From: an uncultured Bacteroidales bacterium
Lineage (GTDB): Bacteria; Bacteroidota; Bacteroidia; Bacteroidales; UBA3824
DNA: 39,657 bases
Direction: 5' to 3'
Assembly (NCBI GenBank): GCA_905234655.1
Contig: CAJOJG010000029.1
Span: forward strand, 1 to 39,657
A program made the position numbers and the translations under genes. Below, piece by piece: positions 39,362 to 39,657 of the stretch. How positions within the stretch are numbered: position 1 is the stretch's first letter; each line of letters begins with the position of its first letter. Below the pieces are notes generated by a model. It was not told the DNA's origin and made no database searches. It worked only from the letters and a program-made list of their open reading frames with translations.

Positions 39362-39657
39362 TTACTCCAAGTATTTTTTGCCGTTGTCTGAGAACCAGTC
39401 GCGGATTGCTTCTTCAAAACTGCAACTTCTTGACGCGGGCGGGGCAGATGCCCATGGGACTGCCGACGAGTTTTGCACCGAAGGCGGCGGGCATGATGAT
39501 GGCGTTGGGGATGTAGGGGACGGATTGCGAAAGGCCTGTTACGGATTTCATTGTCTTGACGAAATTGCACACCGTCGTAGGCCTGCAGACTGGCGTAGGA
39601 ACCAAAGTAGAGCCTTCCGCTGGCGGTCTGTGCCATACAAAGTACATGATTATTGCC
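39362..39657 (-). pseudogene. Frameshifted C-terminal gene remnant, maybe NAD-dependent epimerase/dehydratase
   Basis: Three pieces of one protein appear in different minus-strand frames: ASGRLYFGSYASLQAYDG from the right edge, then VPYIPNAIIMPAAFGAKLVG and SPMGICPARVKKLQF, then FEEAIRDWFSDNGKKYLE ending at TAA (39362-39364). Two frame changes at least are needed to join them. The end (FEEAIRDWF) and the central SPMGICPARV segment resemble C-termini of NAD-dependent sugar epimerase/dehydratases, but the match is from memory and weak. The 5' part lies beyond the window. Confidence 0.4.

Noticed and set aside
1..39657. CRISPR arrays, tRNA, rRNA, intact insertion sequences
   Set aside because: No regular spaced repeats, cloverleaf-like sequences, rRNA segments or transposase motifs were recognised by reading; a covariance search was not possible.

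Overview
The window looks like chromosomal DNA of a member of the order Bacteroidales (phylum Bacteroidota). I could not settle the family. The evidence is: promoters of the Bacteroidota type (TTTG or TTG, about 19-20 nt, then TAnnTTTG) ahead of many genes; A-rich leaders without strong Shine-Dalgarno sites; lipoproteins with acidic residues right after the lipobox cysteine; a type B (CHU_C) type IX secretion sorting domain; a Na+-pumping decarboxylase in gamma-alpha-beta order; and a parA-parB-DUF5683-LysM lytic transglycosylase block. A methyl-accepting chemotaxis protein is an uncommon feature for this order.

Layout. 1-4.1 kb (minus strand): an iron-type operon of porin, imelysin-like lipoprotein and di-haem oxidoreductase lipoprotein (cut by the left edge). 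4.2-6.3 kb: a LuxR-type regulator with a degenerate receiver domain, convergent with a SiaC-like phosphoprotein and a tandem SiaB-like kinase. 6.4-11.5 kb: a four-gene run of a T9SS type B cargo protein, a TPR protein, a YbbR-domain protein and CoaE, followed by a possible small RNA or terminator. 11.8-13.4 kb: a FISUMP-type lipoprotein and an EamA transporter. 13.6-14.9 kb: decayed AAA-ATPase/PD-(D/E)XK genes. 15.1-18.5 kb: the decarboxylase pump oadG-oadA-oadB. 18.6-19.9 kb: a frameshifted AAA ATPase and a small cysteine-rich protein. 19.9-23.0 kb (minus): a TonB-dependent receptor and a hydrolase-fold protein that lacks the nucleophile serine. 23.2-23.8 kb: an antitoxin-like gene and a deleted GNAT partner. 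23.8-27.0 kb (minus): a MATE exporter and a chemoreceptor. 27.2-28.3 kb: two small secreted or outer-membrane proteins. 28.5-39.2 kb: parA, parB, DUF5683, LysM lytic transglycosylase, two SGNH hydrolases, an MBOAT O-acyltransferase and an S26 signal-peptidase-like protein with both catalytic residues changed. 39.36 kb to the right edge: a frameshifted gene remnant.

How the genes work together. The porin, imelysin and di-haem proteins look like a surface or periplasmic iron module, perhaps controlled by the divergent regulator. SiaB/SiaC form a kinase-substrate pair. OadGAB couples decarboxylation to Na+ export. ParA/ParB serve chromosome segregation. The downstream block, with a wall-cleaving enzyme, two SGNH hydrolases and an MBOAT, has the parts expected of a cell-envelope O-acylation/de-acylation system, and an apparently inactive S26 protein sits 21 bp after the MBOAT gene. 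That block and the tandem SiaB kinase are the best candidates for an undescribed system. No rRNA, tRNA, CRISPR array or intact insertion sequence was recognised.
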